A stretch of DNA of 64,000 bases from positions 8,504,001 to 8,568,000 of the forward strand of contig NC_089866.1 of assembly GCF_036373705.1 (NCBI RefSeq). Direction: 5' to 3'. Origin of the DNA: Amia ocellicauda (Eukaryota; Chordata; Actinopteri; Amiiformes; Amiidae). The position numbers were made by a program, and so were the translations under genes. Within the stretch, counting starts at the first letter, position 1; each line of letters begins with the position of its first letter. This document shows, one piece after another, positions 1 through 11,890 of this stretch. The notes below the pieces were generated by a model, which had not been told where the DNA came from, did no database searches, and saw only the letters and a list, made by a program, of their open reading frames with translations.

Positions 1-61
1 GACAGATATTAATATAGACAAGGCAGAGAACTCATTAATAGTAGGGATTCCATGCGTTTAC

Positions 62-275
62 CTGCATCACTGGGGAAAATGCCTTCTTCTCTCCAACCAT
101 CTCCAGAGCCTTGTAAGCAGCCACCAGGTACAGCAGCTTCACTTCATCCTTGGTGGACGAGCTGAACTTCACAAACATCCACTTAAAGATCCTCTCTGCC
201 TCATAGCTGAGGGAGGCGCAGAGCAAGCCAAGGCAAAAAGCTGCCTCCTGCCTCAGCTCCTGGAGAAGCTTACTG
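62..275 (-). CDS. smg1: smg1 coding exon 6
   Basis: This exon of 214 nt covers residues 195-266 (SKLLQELRQEAAFCLGLL through KKAFSPVMQ). It ends in phase 0 at CAG|GTAAAC. The next exon lies left of the window. Confidence 0.96.
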
Positions 276-3200
276 CTGCAGGAAGCAGAAGACAAGGGGG
301 ACCCCCTTTAACACACCAACTCGGGGCTTGAGAAGCAACATGTATTTCACACCAAACACTACTGCCGCTGCTCTTCTGCCAACCGGCTTCACATAGAAAG
401 ATTCCTGCCATTGGTTTACTCTTGAACATACCTTTCATTTAAAACATCATTTAGAGCAGTCAGGATACTATCCAACTGCTTCACAAGGACCTACGGAGAC
501 AAAACAAATATGATAAAACATCTAATTACGAACATATCTTGGTCAAACAAAAATCTTGCATCGCACAGATACTCAAAAAGCCTCACTGAGCTAATTACTG
601 CTCACCTAATCAGAGCTTACATACATGCTAATATTCCACTTAAAACATCATAAAATTCAAATGCAAATTCAGTGCATGCAGGGCAGCATTGGAACAAGTG
701 TTCTGAATAAGACTGAAAAAGGTTTGTCATTTCTCAGTATTTACAAGTTACCCCTTTTAGAGATTTGATCCATACTTACATCTTTAATAGACAATTAAAC
801 ACTACTTTAAGGTCCAATGAGAACACTTCTATTGACTTGTTAAACCCTAGGTGTAACTGGCATAGTGAGATTCACCTGACAGAAGGATCACAAAAGAAAT
901 TGCAGCACACATGCAAACCTGCAGGAAAGTAATAACTGAAAACTCAGGCGTTCATATTTCTGCGGTCCAAACTTCCAGACTCACCACTTTGTTTTCAGAG
1001 TGCTGAACAAGTTCTTTCAGCTGCTTCATGGTGGCCAGTCTGCGGTCCCTATCGTCTTCTCGGGACACCCTCCGCAGAAGGTTGGCCAGCCGAGACTCAT
1101 CAGAGTAAGGCAACGATCGGTCTGTGGACAGAAAAAATAAAAAATGTAGAATACATTACACAGCGTTTAAAAAGAAAAAATCCATGTCATCGATAGACCA
1201 GGTGTTTTGTTGCAGGTACAGCGGATAGATTTTTTCCTAGCAGTTCTTGCTTACCAGACAGAAATTAAGGGTAGTTTATTACAGATTAACATAAATATAA
1301 CTATCCTGAGCATACTTTTTTTTTTTGTCACAATTACCAACTATAACGAGCTACCTAGATCTAATACTGGACAAACGGGCACCCACCCTGTGATTTCCTC
1401 ATGTCCTTTGTGGTTAAAGCACGGTTTCCATGCTGAAAACTGATTAAATCCGTCGTCACATCGTTGACTCTCAGCTCTTGCCCCAGCGACTTCCGACCAA
1501 AAGCATTTTCATCGAGACCTCCATCAACTTCATACCCACCTGCCAAGAACAGGAGAGACTGCCATTAGGACTGCCATTCCCCGGAAACAAACCCTGCATC
1601 AGCAACGTGCCATGGCAGAAACACATTCAAAGAAATGGCACAATGGTGGGGGGAAAAACTGTAGCCCACAGGTACCAGGACTGATACTAATGCCTTCCCT
1701 CTTTCTGTAATTGGTAAAGGTGAATGTAAGAACACACCAAAAAAAAAAAAATTAAAAGAGGTTCTCTCTTCCGTCTTTCCTTTTTAAGATTCATGAAATA
1801 CAAAATAAGCAAACAATAGTCGTTATTTATGATTACAATTTCTATTTGTTATGTTTTATTATCATGTACAACCTGCAGTTAATTTTCATGTGGTAAAATC
1901 ACATTGCTCTTCAACTCAGCAGCCTGGCACAAAACACACACACACCTCCTTCGAGATGTGCATCAGTTTAGAGACTGCAGGCCTGGACTACAACAAGGGT
2001 CAATGGGGCACAGCAAGCTGACATCCCTCTCCTTCCGAACTCCATTAAATATAGGAGAACCCTGCAGTCAGCACCAAAAGTCAGTCTTCACAAATGCCTT
2101 TTCTTGTGCTAGAGAAATTCCCTTGATGCTGGGTTCCCCTCCAATCGAGACAGAGGAATTTCTTATTTCATGTCCTATTTCTCGCTGGCTAAAAGGATGC
2201 ACACGGAACTGCTTGCTGTGATGATACAGGCACTCATGCATGCAAATGCACACAAACACTCAATTATCCCTTAAAATAAATAGCTATTTTTAATTGTTTT
2301 TATTTTGTTGCAGCCTGCCGCTTCTTTTCGGGATTATTCTAGCCTGAGTGGAGGGCTTCCTAGCAACAGCCTTGCATAATTCATGGCAGTTAATTAAGGG
2401 AGCACTATTCTAGTGAATTAACTATTACAGCCACAAAACAGAAACATTTATTGCTAAAACAGGTTCTGCAATTATGCTGAAAATGTGCACAAACTGCACG
2501 TGCTTTAAAGCATATACATAAACAGGACCGAGTATTAAAGACCGGATTAATGTTCCCATCAAATTTATTTATATTTGTTTAAGGGACAGCCATTGATATT
2601 TACTGGTGGTATAACTATACTGATGCTGCTGTGAAGTCCCTACTATTGCTGAAACAGAAGTCTTGTTTGGATGTTTGAAAAAATACAATACGAATTGAAA
2701 TGATTGTAGCACCTTCTTAGTCACATTGGAGTAGAACTGGCACATTTTAAATCATCACAGCATTAATTGACAGCAGGCACAGACTGTGCGAAATGCCTCG
2801 GTGTTAAATTTGAAAAGCAATCTACCACGTCAATGGGGACTTACAGCAGTACAAGTATGATAAAGTCAATCTCACACAGTCTCAACTCTCTTCAGAACAC
2901 CTCTGCAACCATGAGGGACGTTATTCAGAAAGTACACCACTAATTACCAACCTGCAGTGACACTTTCACTGACTTCAGATATTGCATTAGACCAAACTGC
3001 TGTGGATTTCATTTTAATTCCGGCTACAACAAATCTTACAGAACACTTCAATTAAAAAACGTATACAGAAAAGCTAGGCTGGGGAATTTGATATAACTTT
3101 GAAATGTTTTCTTGCTTACAGTAAACATATACAAGACCCATATACTAAAAGTAGTACATAATTGATATGGCAAAACACAGGGCTCAAACTATAAGGTACA

Positions 3201-4700
3201 TTTCTCACTCTTGAGATAGAAAGCAGTAAAGCACAGTCTGAAAGCAAAAGCCTAGACACATTTCTACTGCATAAACACAAAAGTGCAGCATGAACAATTT
3301 TGGATTTAAACAGAGACACAAATCACTGAAGTATTGTACTACAACAACGAATTATACAATTCTAGTAACTACAAAAGAAGATTAAAAAAAACAGATAAAC
3401 AAAACAGGTCTGACTGCCTGCACAACAGGTATAATCCTACACTAATCAGGTACTGTATTTTTAGTTAGGGAGCACTCACCTCCTTCTGCAAGTCCATCGG
3501 AGGCTGAGAAGGCTTCATTGCGCTGTGGAGGGGTGCCAGGTGGGTCGGAGGGCAGCAGGTCAAAGGGCACCACAGGGCCGTGGTCTCTGGAGGCACTGCA
3601 GATCACACCGTCTTGGCTAGCTGACGCACTGTCGCCTCTGAAATGCACAACACAGAGCCGGTCAGTGCCAGAGCCAGAGCTGGTGCCAGAGGCGATGGGG
3701 GCTCCCTCCTCCTTGCACCAAGGAATCCCCCCCTTATAAAGTCATTCAACATTGTCACAGTGTGAGCGAAACCAGAGGACTGCACTTCAGTTTCGTTCTG
3801 TCATTTCATCACTACCCACAGCAGTCTTATGACAGGGTGGCTTCTGTCACCCCTACCGATATCCTGCTTCTAGTCCACACTCAATGGAGAGGAGGAAAAC
3901 GCCCAACACTCACCAGAATGTACTGTTTAAGAAGAACTGTGCTAGAACTGCTGTAATATAGAGGACTATAATAAACCCAAGACAGGGATGGAAAGTACAG
4001 TGATTTCTATCTCCCGTATGTATTTGAATACAAGGTGCAGGTAACCGCAGACAAAAGTCTTGGTAGCAGCCAGGATAATAAGAGCCAGGATATCTCCTCA
4101 AAAAGGTGCAATTTGAAACATTAAACACATTTTAAGTCAATGAATCCTTAATCAAATCAGATTGTATTTTTAAGATAAATGATAGTTTTAATCCTTAGAC
4201 ATGAGAAGAGCTGTACTTTCAAATCTGCAACATGCATTCATTATATTAGACCATCAATTACCCATTTTTAAACCCACCTCCTATATCTGATTTTGCAATT
4301 AGGACAAATGCGTGACATAAGACCCTTCTACACATTCACATTTGGATCCTTGGCCTTAACTACCTCAAAGCCAGGTTTTCAAAATGCCACCGTAACACTC
4401 CTGAGATCTCCCTCAGCACAGCAGGCAATTCAACACCTTCACTGGTGTTTCTGTAATGATGGCTGTACTGTGCTCATCATACCTGATTTAATTGTGTTCC
4501 TGGGCTCTTACAAGGAGTCAAAGGCAACAAAACAGCTCACTATCAGTCATCAATTATCATCCATTCAACTTTTATGAACCAGCTCCTCTTAGAAATGGAG
4601 ACATTCACCTGTAGTTTAACAGATTTTACAGTTTTGCCTGTACGTTGTCTGGTACTCCGTTCAAATATCTTCTGTGCACAAGTTTGCATTCAAATCCTAG

Positions 4701-4751
<51 letters not shown>

Positions 4752-6072
4752 CATACACACAGTTCCATAACTAAGGCCTCTTAATAGCTCGGGCTGTTTT
4801 CGTGCAAGAAGTAAACTTTTTCATCAAGCACAAGTAAAGCAATATCAACTAAAGGAGACATTTCTCAACAGAAGAACAGCTTTATTAAAGATTTGCAGCA
4901 TGGGTGCATTTCTAATAACCACAGCAACCTTTCCTGCACAAGTCGTCGCTGCATAGCATTACAAAAACCCTTTTTAAATTTTAATAGATGCTCGGTATTA
5001 ATTAAAAAAAGCATGCATACGTAATATCCATGTCTTTGTTATTTAACGACATGGAAGATATACGTTGATCTAAGCATTGCACTGTTGATTTCTCCAGGAG
5101 ACAAATATGTGTAATTATTATTATATAAGACGTCGGGACTGCAGGAGAGAAATCCCAATCAGTCCTGTGGCTTCGCACATAACTTCAAATAAAGCATACA
5201 AAAGCCCACACTACACAATGCCAGTCTTGGACTTGGAAAAAGTACAAACCCCAAAGGATTTCACAATATAAAACTGCACAGGACAAATGTGGTGTAACAA
5301 CACAATCGTACGTATAGCCAGGGATGTCAAATATCCGCCTTCGTTTCCAATACGAGGGCTGGCTGGCTACATCTAAAGCGCACACACACAAAAAGGTTTG
5401 GTGGGGTGCCCAACAACCGTGACTTGCGCTGTAGTGCGTTTGCCGCTTCAAATGGGCTAAATCGCTGCTGATAGCATTGCATTTAAATCAAATAAGGTGG
5501 CTACTGCTGAACAAGTCGGCTACAGACACGGATCACTGCTGTACAGCCCGACCAAAAAAAAATGCACGTCTGCTGTGCTCAACAAAACAAACCCCAATGC
5601 ATTTAAACACGCGGGATGTGGGACTGCCTGAGAAATGCCACGACAGAAAGACACGGGCAGGCATCGAGGTCTTAAAACACAGCCTGTCCCCTGTCCGAGA
5701 AACCTCCTACAAATACGCAGCCTGATGATTTATTCCTATTTTGATCAAAAGCTTGAACAGCTTCCTCTAAACGCCAGCATTACAAGCGTTTTTCTGTACC
5801 AGGGCAGCAACCGATAGTTTTATTTCCCTCTCTGCCGATTTTACACACCGATTTAACCAGGAGACGCTTCTCGTCCCGCCGTTGGTTACGACTTTGGGGG
5901 ATAACTGCTTATTTCACAAAATGTGGGGGGAACGGAGTAGGCCCGGGAAAGCCCCGCTCTATCCTAGCGCGACGGACCCGTGGCGCGATACCAACCTGGG
6001 CTGCCAATCGTTCCAGTTTCGCTGCAGGTTGTGGGCGCTGCTCAGCCGAGACCCGAGGGCTCTGCGGCTCAT
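62..6072 (-). CDS. smg1: SMG1 PI3K-related kinase, N-terminal coding exons (partial, continues past left edge)
   Basis: SMG1 is the PI3K-like kinase that phosphorylates UPF1 during nonsense-mediated mRNA decay, in a complex with SMG8 and SMG9. Six coding exons read on the minus strand: 5996-6072, 3480-3637, 1387-1539, 985-1121, 432-490 and 62-275. Phases join without gaps and every intron is GT-AG. They give 266 residues starting MSRRALGSRLSS, with WNDWQP at 20-25, GRKSLGQELRVN, KDMRKSQ, the RREDDRDRR-like segment near 150 and the helical-repeat segment KLLQELRQEA near 200. All these align in order with the human SMG1 N-terminus as I recall it. The protein is normally about 3,660 residues, so the HEAT/FAT and kinase regions lie outside the window. 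The stretch encoded by the second exon is the least like human, as expected for a disordered serine-rich region. I see no frameshift. The start is the first ATG in the CpG-rich 5' region and matches the family start. Confidence 0.97.
432..490 (-). CDS. smg1: smg1 coding exon 5
   Basis: This short exon of 59 nt, absent from simple ORF scans, covers residues 176-195 (VLVKQLDSILTALNDVLNE). It is found by matching the family and by the CCGTAG acceptor and GAAAG|GTATG donor. Confidence 0.93.
491..984 (-). other. smg1 intron 4
   Basis: The stretch holds AT-rich intron sequence between exons 4 and 5. I see no further exon or repeat in it. Confidence 0.8.
985..1121 (-). CDS. smg1: smg1 coding exon 4
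   Basis: This exon of 137 nt covers residues 130-175 (SLPYSDESRLANLLRR, then the EDDRDRRLAT core). It ends in phase 0 at AAAGTG|GTGAGT. Confidence 0.95.
1387..1539 (-). CDS. smg1: smg1 coding exon 3
   Basis: This exon of 153 nt covers residues 79-130 and contains GRKSLGQELRVN and KDMRKSQ, near-identical to human. The donor is CAGG|GTGGGT. Confidence 0.95.
1540..3479 (-). other. smg1 intron 2
   Basis: The intron is AT-rich with a few short A and T runs. No exon, RNA gene or mobile-element hallmark was recognised. Confidence 0.75.
3480..3637 (-). CDS. smg1: smg1 coding exon 2
   Basis: This exon of 158 nt covers residues 26-79, a Ser/Pro-rich segment beginning GDSASASQDG that matches the TDSASA segment of human SMG1. 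The acceptor is TTTCAG and the donor is GTGAGT. Confidence 0.93.
3638..5995 (-). other. smg1 intron 1
   Basis: The only clear content is a (TA)n microsatellite at 4704-4739. The right end grades into the CpG-rich promoter region. Confidence 0.75.
4704..4760. repeat. (TA)n with (TACA) variant tail
   Basis: An uninterrupted TA run to 4739 is followed by ATAC variants in smg1 intron 1. Confidence 0.95.
5996..6072 (-). CDS. smg1: smg1 coding exon 1
   Basis: This exon of 77 nt encodes residues 1-25 plus two bases of Arg26. The donor is CAG|GTTGGT. A six-codon upstream ORF ends in a TAATG overlap with this start. Confidence 0.93.
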
Positions 6073-6092
6073 TACCTTTCCGAGGACAACAT
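6070..6092 (-). promoter_or_regulatory. Minimal uORF overlapping the smg1 start codon
   Basis: On the minus strand an ATG at 6092 opens a six-codon frame (MLSSER) that ends at TAA (6074-6072). The smg1 ATG occupies 6072-6070, so stop and start share one A in TAATG. This layout is compatible with termination-reinitiation. It acts only if transcription starts upstream of 6092, which the sequence does not prove. Confidence 0.6.
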
Positions 6093-6292
6093 GACCCGCT
6101 CGGGACGGAAATACATCCGTGTACAAACGTATACCCGTGTGTGTTTATTTAAAGTCCATGAATGAACCTTAAAGGCATCGAACTCGACTGTATTGACTGG
6201 GAATGTGGCTCTCAGACTCGGCCTTTCTCTCCTTCTTTCCCCGCCTCCTTCTCCGCTGCTGCCTGAACCCAGTGCTTCGATTCGCTAAGGCA

Positions 6293-6306
6293 GCGCCACC
6301 TTCTGG
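6293..6306 (-). promoter_or_regulatory. CTCF-like motif near smg1 promoter
   Basis: The minus strand reads CCAGAAGGTGGCGC, which fits 13 of 14 positions of the CCASYAGRKGGCRS consensus. Binding is not shown. Confidence 0.4.
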
Positions 6307-6340
6307 CTCCCTCTCGCCGCCCCTCCGCAGTGCCTGTCAA

Positions 6341-6357
6341 AACTACAGCTCCCAGAA
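6341..6357 (+). promoter_or_regulatory. ZNF143/STAF-like site in smg1 promoter
   Basis: AACTACAGCTCCCAGAA closely follows the ACTACAATTCCCAGAATGC consensus bound by ZNF143 in many CpG promoters. It sits about 270 bp upstream of the smg1 start codon. The call rests on motif match only. Confidence 0.5.
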
Positions 6358-7678
6358 ACACTCGCAAACCTCGTGGATAAGTGCATGCCCATGTGTTTTT
6401 TCATTTTTTAAATTTACTTTCTATATTTAAATGTTTTTGTTTTTATTATTTAAATAATTTCCACTATATATGTATATGGAATTGTGTAAACTTGAAAAAA
6501 AAGTTTAATTTCATACCTTCCCTGGTTTTGGTCCCACTCCACGTTTTGGCTGGTACATTATGAAAATTTATATATTCTGATATAAAAGCAGCAGAGTAGA
6601 GGGTAACTAGTGAATGGATGTAGTTAGAATGTAGTAAGGTGTGTGTGTGTGTGGGGGGGGGGATCTGTCCAGTTATTTTTTAATTTCCTTTATCTGTCTT
6701 TTCTTGCCATTGTAAAACATATTTACAACAATAGTGTATTGCAATTCAGTTTGTCCCTTTCCCCAAATAAATGTACATTCAATTAACAATGAAAAACATG
6801 AAGGCTGGTAAAGGACTGTGATTAATAGTACAATGTGAGAGGAGGAAAAATGACCAACAGTCTGTAATTTATTGGTAGACTATAGAAATCTATATATAGA
6901 AGAAAAGTATAGTCTTCTGGATTGGATCCCTCAATATATGTTGGGTCTAAACATACAGGAAGCTTTACCTCTTGAGGAATTACGGGTATTTCAAGTTATA
7001 ACATCCTGTTTGTTGCCTGTTTTGTTCAAATTAATTTGGGAAAGGTACTAAGGAATGTATGAGGTCTGTTGCCTCACAGGGTTGAGAATGCACATTCCTC
7101 ATCTGGTGCCGTATACTCACCAACCCATCTGGCTAAGGCTGGTGACTCCCCTCGGTGGGAACCTTGATGAAGCAGCCGTCATCCAGGAGCAGACCGATTG
7201 ACAGACTGACTCCTGAATTGTGACGCCTGAGGCAGATATCGTCTTACTGCTTCACCACCAGGCAAACCCTGTCTAAAACTAAGAAGCATTCCCTCAAAGT
7301 GTTGCCACAGGAGGATTTACACCTGAGCTTTCACAGTAATACTGAGAACGTAAGGCCTTCAGGATCCCCGGTGACCCCCAGCTCCGTTGGATGATGAACA
7401 GGGGCAGCAGAACGTCAGCACGGGGAGCTGCCAACGTAACTTGTATAGTTCAGATATATAAGGAAGACCAGTGCAAATCCGTTCGAGAAGACTTGCATTG
7501 AATTGGTAAATAAGTAAATCGATAAATAAATAAATAAATATTAGTGCAAGCCCACTGCACTCCCCCTCTCTCCCGCTCCCTCTCCGAAAGTCTAGTTTCC
7601 TAGCAACCAGTTGGGGTGAGTAGGAGTGTGGAGAAGACAGTGTGCAGCAGCAGGTGGGTGAGTGTGTGCTCAGATGAG

Positions 7679-7709
7679 TGGGGGGGGGGGTATTTGAGGG
7701 TGGGGGGGG
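7679..7709 (+). repeat. Poly-G cluster, possible G-quadruplex
   Basis: A run of about eleven G is followed within 20 bases by a GGG and a run of about eight G. This is enough for an intramolecular G-quadruplex on the plus strand. Confidence 0.5.
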
Positions 7710-8024
7710 CACTGTGACGAGCGGACAAATGACACGATAAAACAGAAGCAACACTTTGGAGCCTGGTTTTCAGGTCAGACATGGTGGGCTCTAGAGAAAT
7801 GCATCTGTTGAGATAATAACACAAGATGTTTCTCTCTGGTCCTGCTTTGCTGTAGCCAATAAGGCCCAGCTCTTCTCGAACACTGCAGTACAAGGCTGCA
7901 AAGAGTTCAAGGAAAGCCTGTTCCTGGGAGGAACGGCATACCTGCTGTGTGACGAAACAATCATATTTTGAGAGAGAGATATGGCCAAATAGTCAGTTAT
8001 AATATTGGGTTAAGAAAGCAGTAA

Positions 8025-8048
8025 AGAGAGAGAGAGAGAGAGAGAGAG
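8025..8048. repeat. (AG)n microsatellite
   Basis: Perfect AG dinucleotide run. Confidence 0.9.
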
Positions 8049-11000
8049 GTGGCAGACATGACCAGCCCCTCTCTGAAGAGAAGCAGATCCCCACAGGGCA
8101 GAGGAGAGTCTCCGACGACCGTGTCACCTTCAGCTGCCAGCTGCTGCGTGCCCTGAAAGTTTGATTAGCCCCTAACTTCATAAGCGAATTACCATGCGAG
8201 GAGAGCCAGATGGCCTGAGATTCCTTCAAAACAGCCAATTTGTAAACTAGCGCAACGATCACAGCCTGCGCAGAGACGAACACGACAATTATTTCATCCT
8301 GATGGAGCGTGCCACTGTCAGTTAAACATGTCTCTCTTGTCATCGTGTCGCCGCTGCTGTGGGTCTGATCGAGAGGCCCGACACTGTTCATCGGGGCAGA
8401 GATTCAACGCTTCCATTAATCCCTTCCGCCATTATGCATAAAATTGTGTAAACCAATTCTGTCAGGCATAAATGCTAACAATGTATCTAAAGGGGATAAT
8501 ATGGTAATTCTTCTGAGAGTATTACTTTCATTTCAAGGCAGGGCCTCCTGATACTGTGGATATTAACATCTTTCTGAAGTTACTCTCTTATACATTAACT
8601 TAGTTGATATACAATGAAAATACCTCTTGTGAACCTTGTAGTAAACAAGACATAGTGAAAAAATGTGGGTCCAATACTTAGCTGAGCCTGTCAAGCATGG
8701 GGAGGGAGCGTGAGATGGAATCTCCCTATTGCTATGGGAGTCTGGGGGATCTCCCACAGAAAATAAAAAATAATTTAGGTTTATTTCGAGGCATTTGGAG
8801 GCTGTAATCAGAAAAAGTAACATTGAGTAACTACGGTGCAGCTAAAATTAAGTGATTTCACAGTCCTATGCCACCCAAGGGAGTGTGTACATTCTGTGTA
8901 TGTATGACTTCAACACTGGATATAACCGAATAATGCTCAACTAACTACTTTCACTAGTGCAGCTTTCCTGCCACCTTTACCCACACGACTTGTGTTTTCA
9001 TGCCCACCAGGGGACAGCATAGAGCTGATCAGAAACACTGCTGTTTGTGCAGACAGTGTCTGGATGTTGTCTGTAGACACTTGTCTGATCCTGTCAGTGA
9101 ATTTACCATTATTGGCTTATCTGTCTGGCAAGAAAATGTTTTTCAGCTTACATTCCCTATCCCCTGCCAAAGCTAGGCATCAATATATGTTTTTAAATAT
9201 TTATTTAATTTAATTATTTCATTTATTTTCAGCATCACTATATCTATATTTTTCATGAGATCATTGAATTTGAAGATGCATAGTTTAACCAGCTTTAAAT
9301 TAGTGTCAATGGCCACTAATATTTAGTATTATTATTGGTATAATGTGGTAGTGGCAGTACTTTGCTGCACTGTTGTGGTCAATGGGGCTGATCTCTCTTT
9401 GTTGGAAAGGTCATACACAGCTGAGCAGGTCACAGTGTGCTGTGAGTCTGAAAAACCTTCACCAGCAGCATGATGGGAAACCTGAAGCAGAGCCATGGTC
9501 AGTTAACCTATTTGTAGCAGGAAATAATTGACTCCGTTTGCCTTCCGGAAGAAAGTCATTATCTGTTTCAAAAGAGTATCAGCTTGAGTACCAAGCAACA
9601 GAATTAAAACAGTAGCTACAGAACAGGTAGGTGTTCAATTCCCTGTTTTGTTAAATTCTATTAGGGATGAAATTATAAATGCAGCTCCTGTCAAGGTCCC
9701 CACAGAGGTACGTTTTGAGTTCTTTAAACTGGCAAACTTGTCTGTTTCCTAGGGGGTGAGACACCTGTGTGTGTCATGTTCCAGGCGGGGGACGGCAGGC
9801 GGCACGTCTGGTCTTTCTCTCCAGTGTCAGTGTGTTTACCTTCTGCTCTGGCCGGCAGACCTGCCCACCCCCCCTCCATCTCCGCCCTCTCTGCCACTGC
9901 AGCCCCGCACCGTGACATCAGCGCCATCGCTAGGCAACAGCAGACCACAATAAACAGCAGAGCGGGGAAGTGGCTCTGTGACAGAGGGCTGGTGGAGGGT
10001 CTGTGTCTGTGTGTGTGGGGCGGGGGGATGTGATGGCGAGGGAGACAAGTTTCACTGTTTGAATGCCACTGTTCAGTCAGTAGGCTGCACACACTGGGTC
10101 AGCCACTCACTGGGGCACCCAAGGTCAAGCTTGCAAGAAATAAAACATGGCCCCACTTCCCTTCCTCTTAATTATGAAAAATGGACGCAAGACAAACGTG
10201 TGGAGCATCAGCAGCGAAGAAGTGATTTGACTAAAACCAGCTACGATGTTCAGTGAGCCAAATGCAACGTTCAATGGATAGGCACTGGAAGACATCTAGA
10301 ATATATTGAGTGAAAAAATGTTGTCCTTTGATTTATTAAAGAAAATGTTTCCTTTTTCTGGATTTATTTCTGAACAGGCAACGGATCAGTCCGGGGAGCT
10401 TAAATGAAAAGAGGCTCGCTTTGGGTCCTGAACCGGCTGCAATTAACTTGTAATTAAAAGCGAACTATGTCTTCCAAAAGGCTTGGTTAATTTGAATTAA
10501 CACCAATTAGCGACATTCAATAAATAACAAACATTATTTTTATGTCTGTGTGTGTATACTTCAATTTGGCCTTTTCAGTGCTATTCTCATTAAATGCTAA
10601 TTGTTAGCTATCACTGGCCAAAAAGCCCCCTTCAATAATAGTACATGCAGCTGTTTAATTAGAACAGAGTGGTCCGCATGTACTGTTCATTAATGCAGCT
10701 TTCAGCTAACAGGCAAATTGAAACTAGAAGCTAATGCCTTGATGGCAGATCCAGTGGCTGCTTCCATTAGTTAAGTTCTGGAAGAGTATCACCTGACAGT
10801 TACGGCAGCGCACACTAAAAGGGTCTGTCCTCTGACACAGTACATTGACTTGACCTAGAAGATTTAAAGAAAGTGAAAAGGTATATAGGAAACGACAAAG
10901 AATATTTCTGGGTTTGAGCCTCAATTTAGACTGGCCATGAACAAAGGGTGCAAAGATATTGACCACTCGTTCACAGCATCTCTGTTGATGGAACACCACC

Positions 11001-11819
11001 TAAACCTCAACAGAGAGCCTGCATATATATTTTTTTATAAATCCCTACTCAGAGGCCTACCTCAATGAGTTGGCTTTCTCGTTTCGGTAAAGGAATTGAG
11101 TGTAAAGGCGTTATATATACACATATATGTTGTATTGTTTTGTGGCTGGCTTGAGGGGTGGTGAAGAGTGAAATCAGGTCACACACACACGCATGTACAC
11201 ACACACAGTCTTTTCTAATCAGGCTGTCTACAAGTGAAGGCGTCATTATTATATTTAGGCTTGGGGAGATATGAATTATCTCATCTACTTGACAGATGTT
11301 TGCTAACCTATCTCGGCGTGGCAATGAAAGCATGCACTTATCCTTTGCCGCGCAATTCAGTCCCAACAGCAACCTTGCGCACTCACTGAGAGACAGTATC
11401 ATTACAGACTGGAGACGCAACGGACTCAAACGGACTGCAACTTGCTGGCTTTGAAGCCACACCCTCCGTACCTGGCTGGAACTCATCCGTAGCAGGCTGG
11501 AGAGGGTCTTACTTGGGTGGTAGGGATGAAGAAATGAATTGACTGGAAACTAAGTGGAATCCACCTCTTAAAAAAACATCTTCCTCCAACAGTATTGTTC
11601 GTATAAATTCTACTAAGGCTGTTTTCATGCTTAACCTGTGAGCATGGCGCATGGGTCTGTGCCTGTGGCCAGTGTTAATCGACATGCCCAGTGCCTTCAA
11701 CCTCACATGACTGTACAGCGCAGAAACAATTCACAAACACAGCATTGCAGTTATACACAGCACACTGAGAGAGATAATGTTAAAATGTTTAACAGCAAAT
11801 TCTATTAAAATGTTATATT

Positions 11820-11834
11820 TATATATATATATAT

Positions 11835-11889
<55 letters not shown>

Positions 11890-11890
11890 T
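11820..11890. repeat. Compound (AT)n(AGAT)n microsatellite
   Basis: A short AT run passes directly into about 13 AGAT tetranucleotide units. Confidence 0.95.

Larger units (their letters stand above)
5860..6360 (-). promoter_or_regulatory. CpG-rich promoter region of smg1
   Basis: CpG dinucleotides cluster around the first smg1 exon (runs such as GCGCGACGGACCCGTGGCGCG at 5968-5988 by eye) in an otherwise CpG-poor window, as expected for a housekeeping promoter. No TATA box is evident at the expected place. The 5' end of the transcript is inferred to lie between about 6092 and 6360. Confidence 0.7.

Noticed and set aside
7993-8391. 132-codon minus-strand frame
   Set aside because: It contains a CT microsatellite translation, has no family resemblance, and no splice or codon-bias support.
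9004-9017. CTCF-like CCACCAGGGGACAG
   Set aside because: It carries an A in place of the nearly invariant G of the GGC core.
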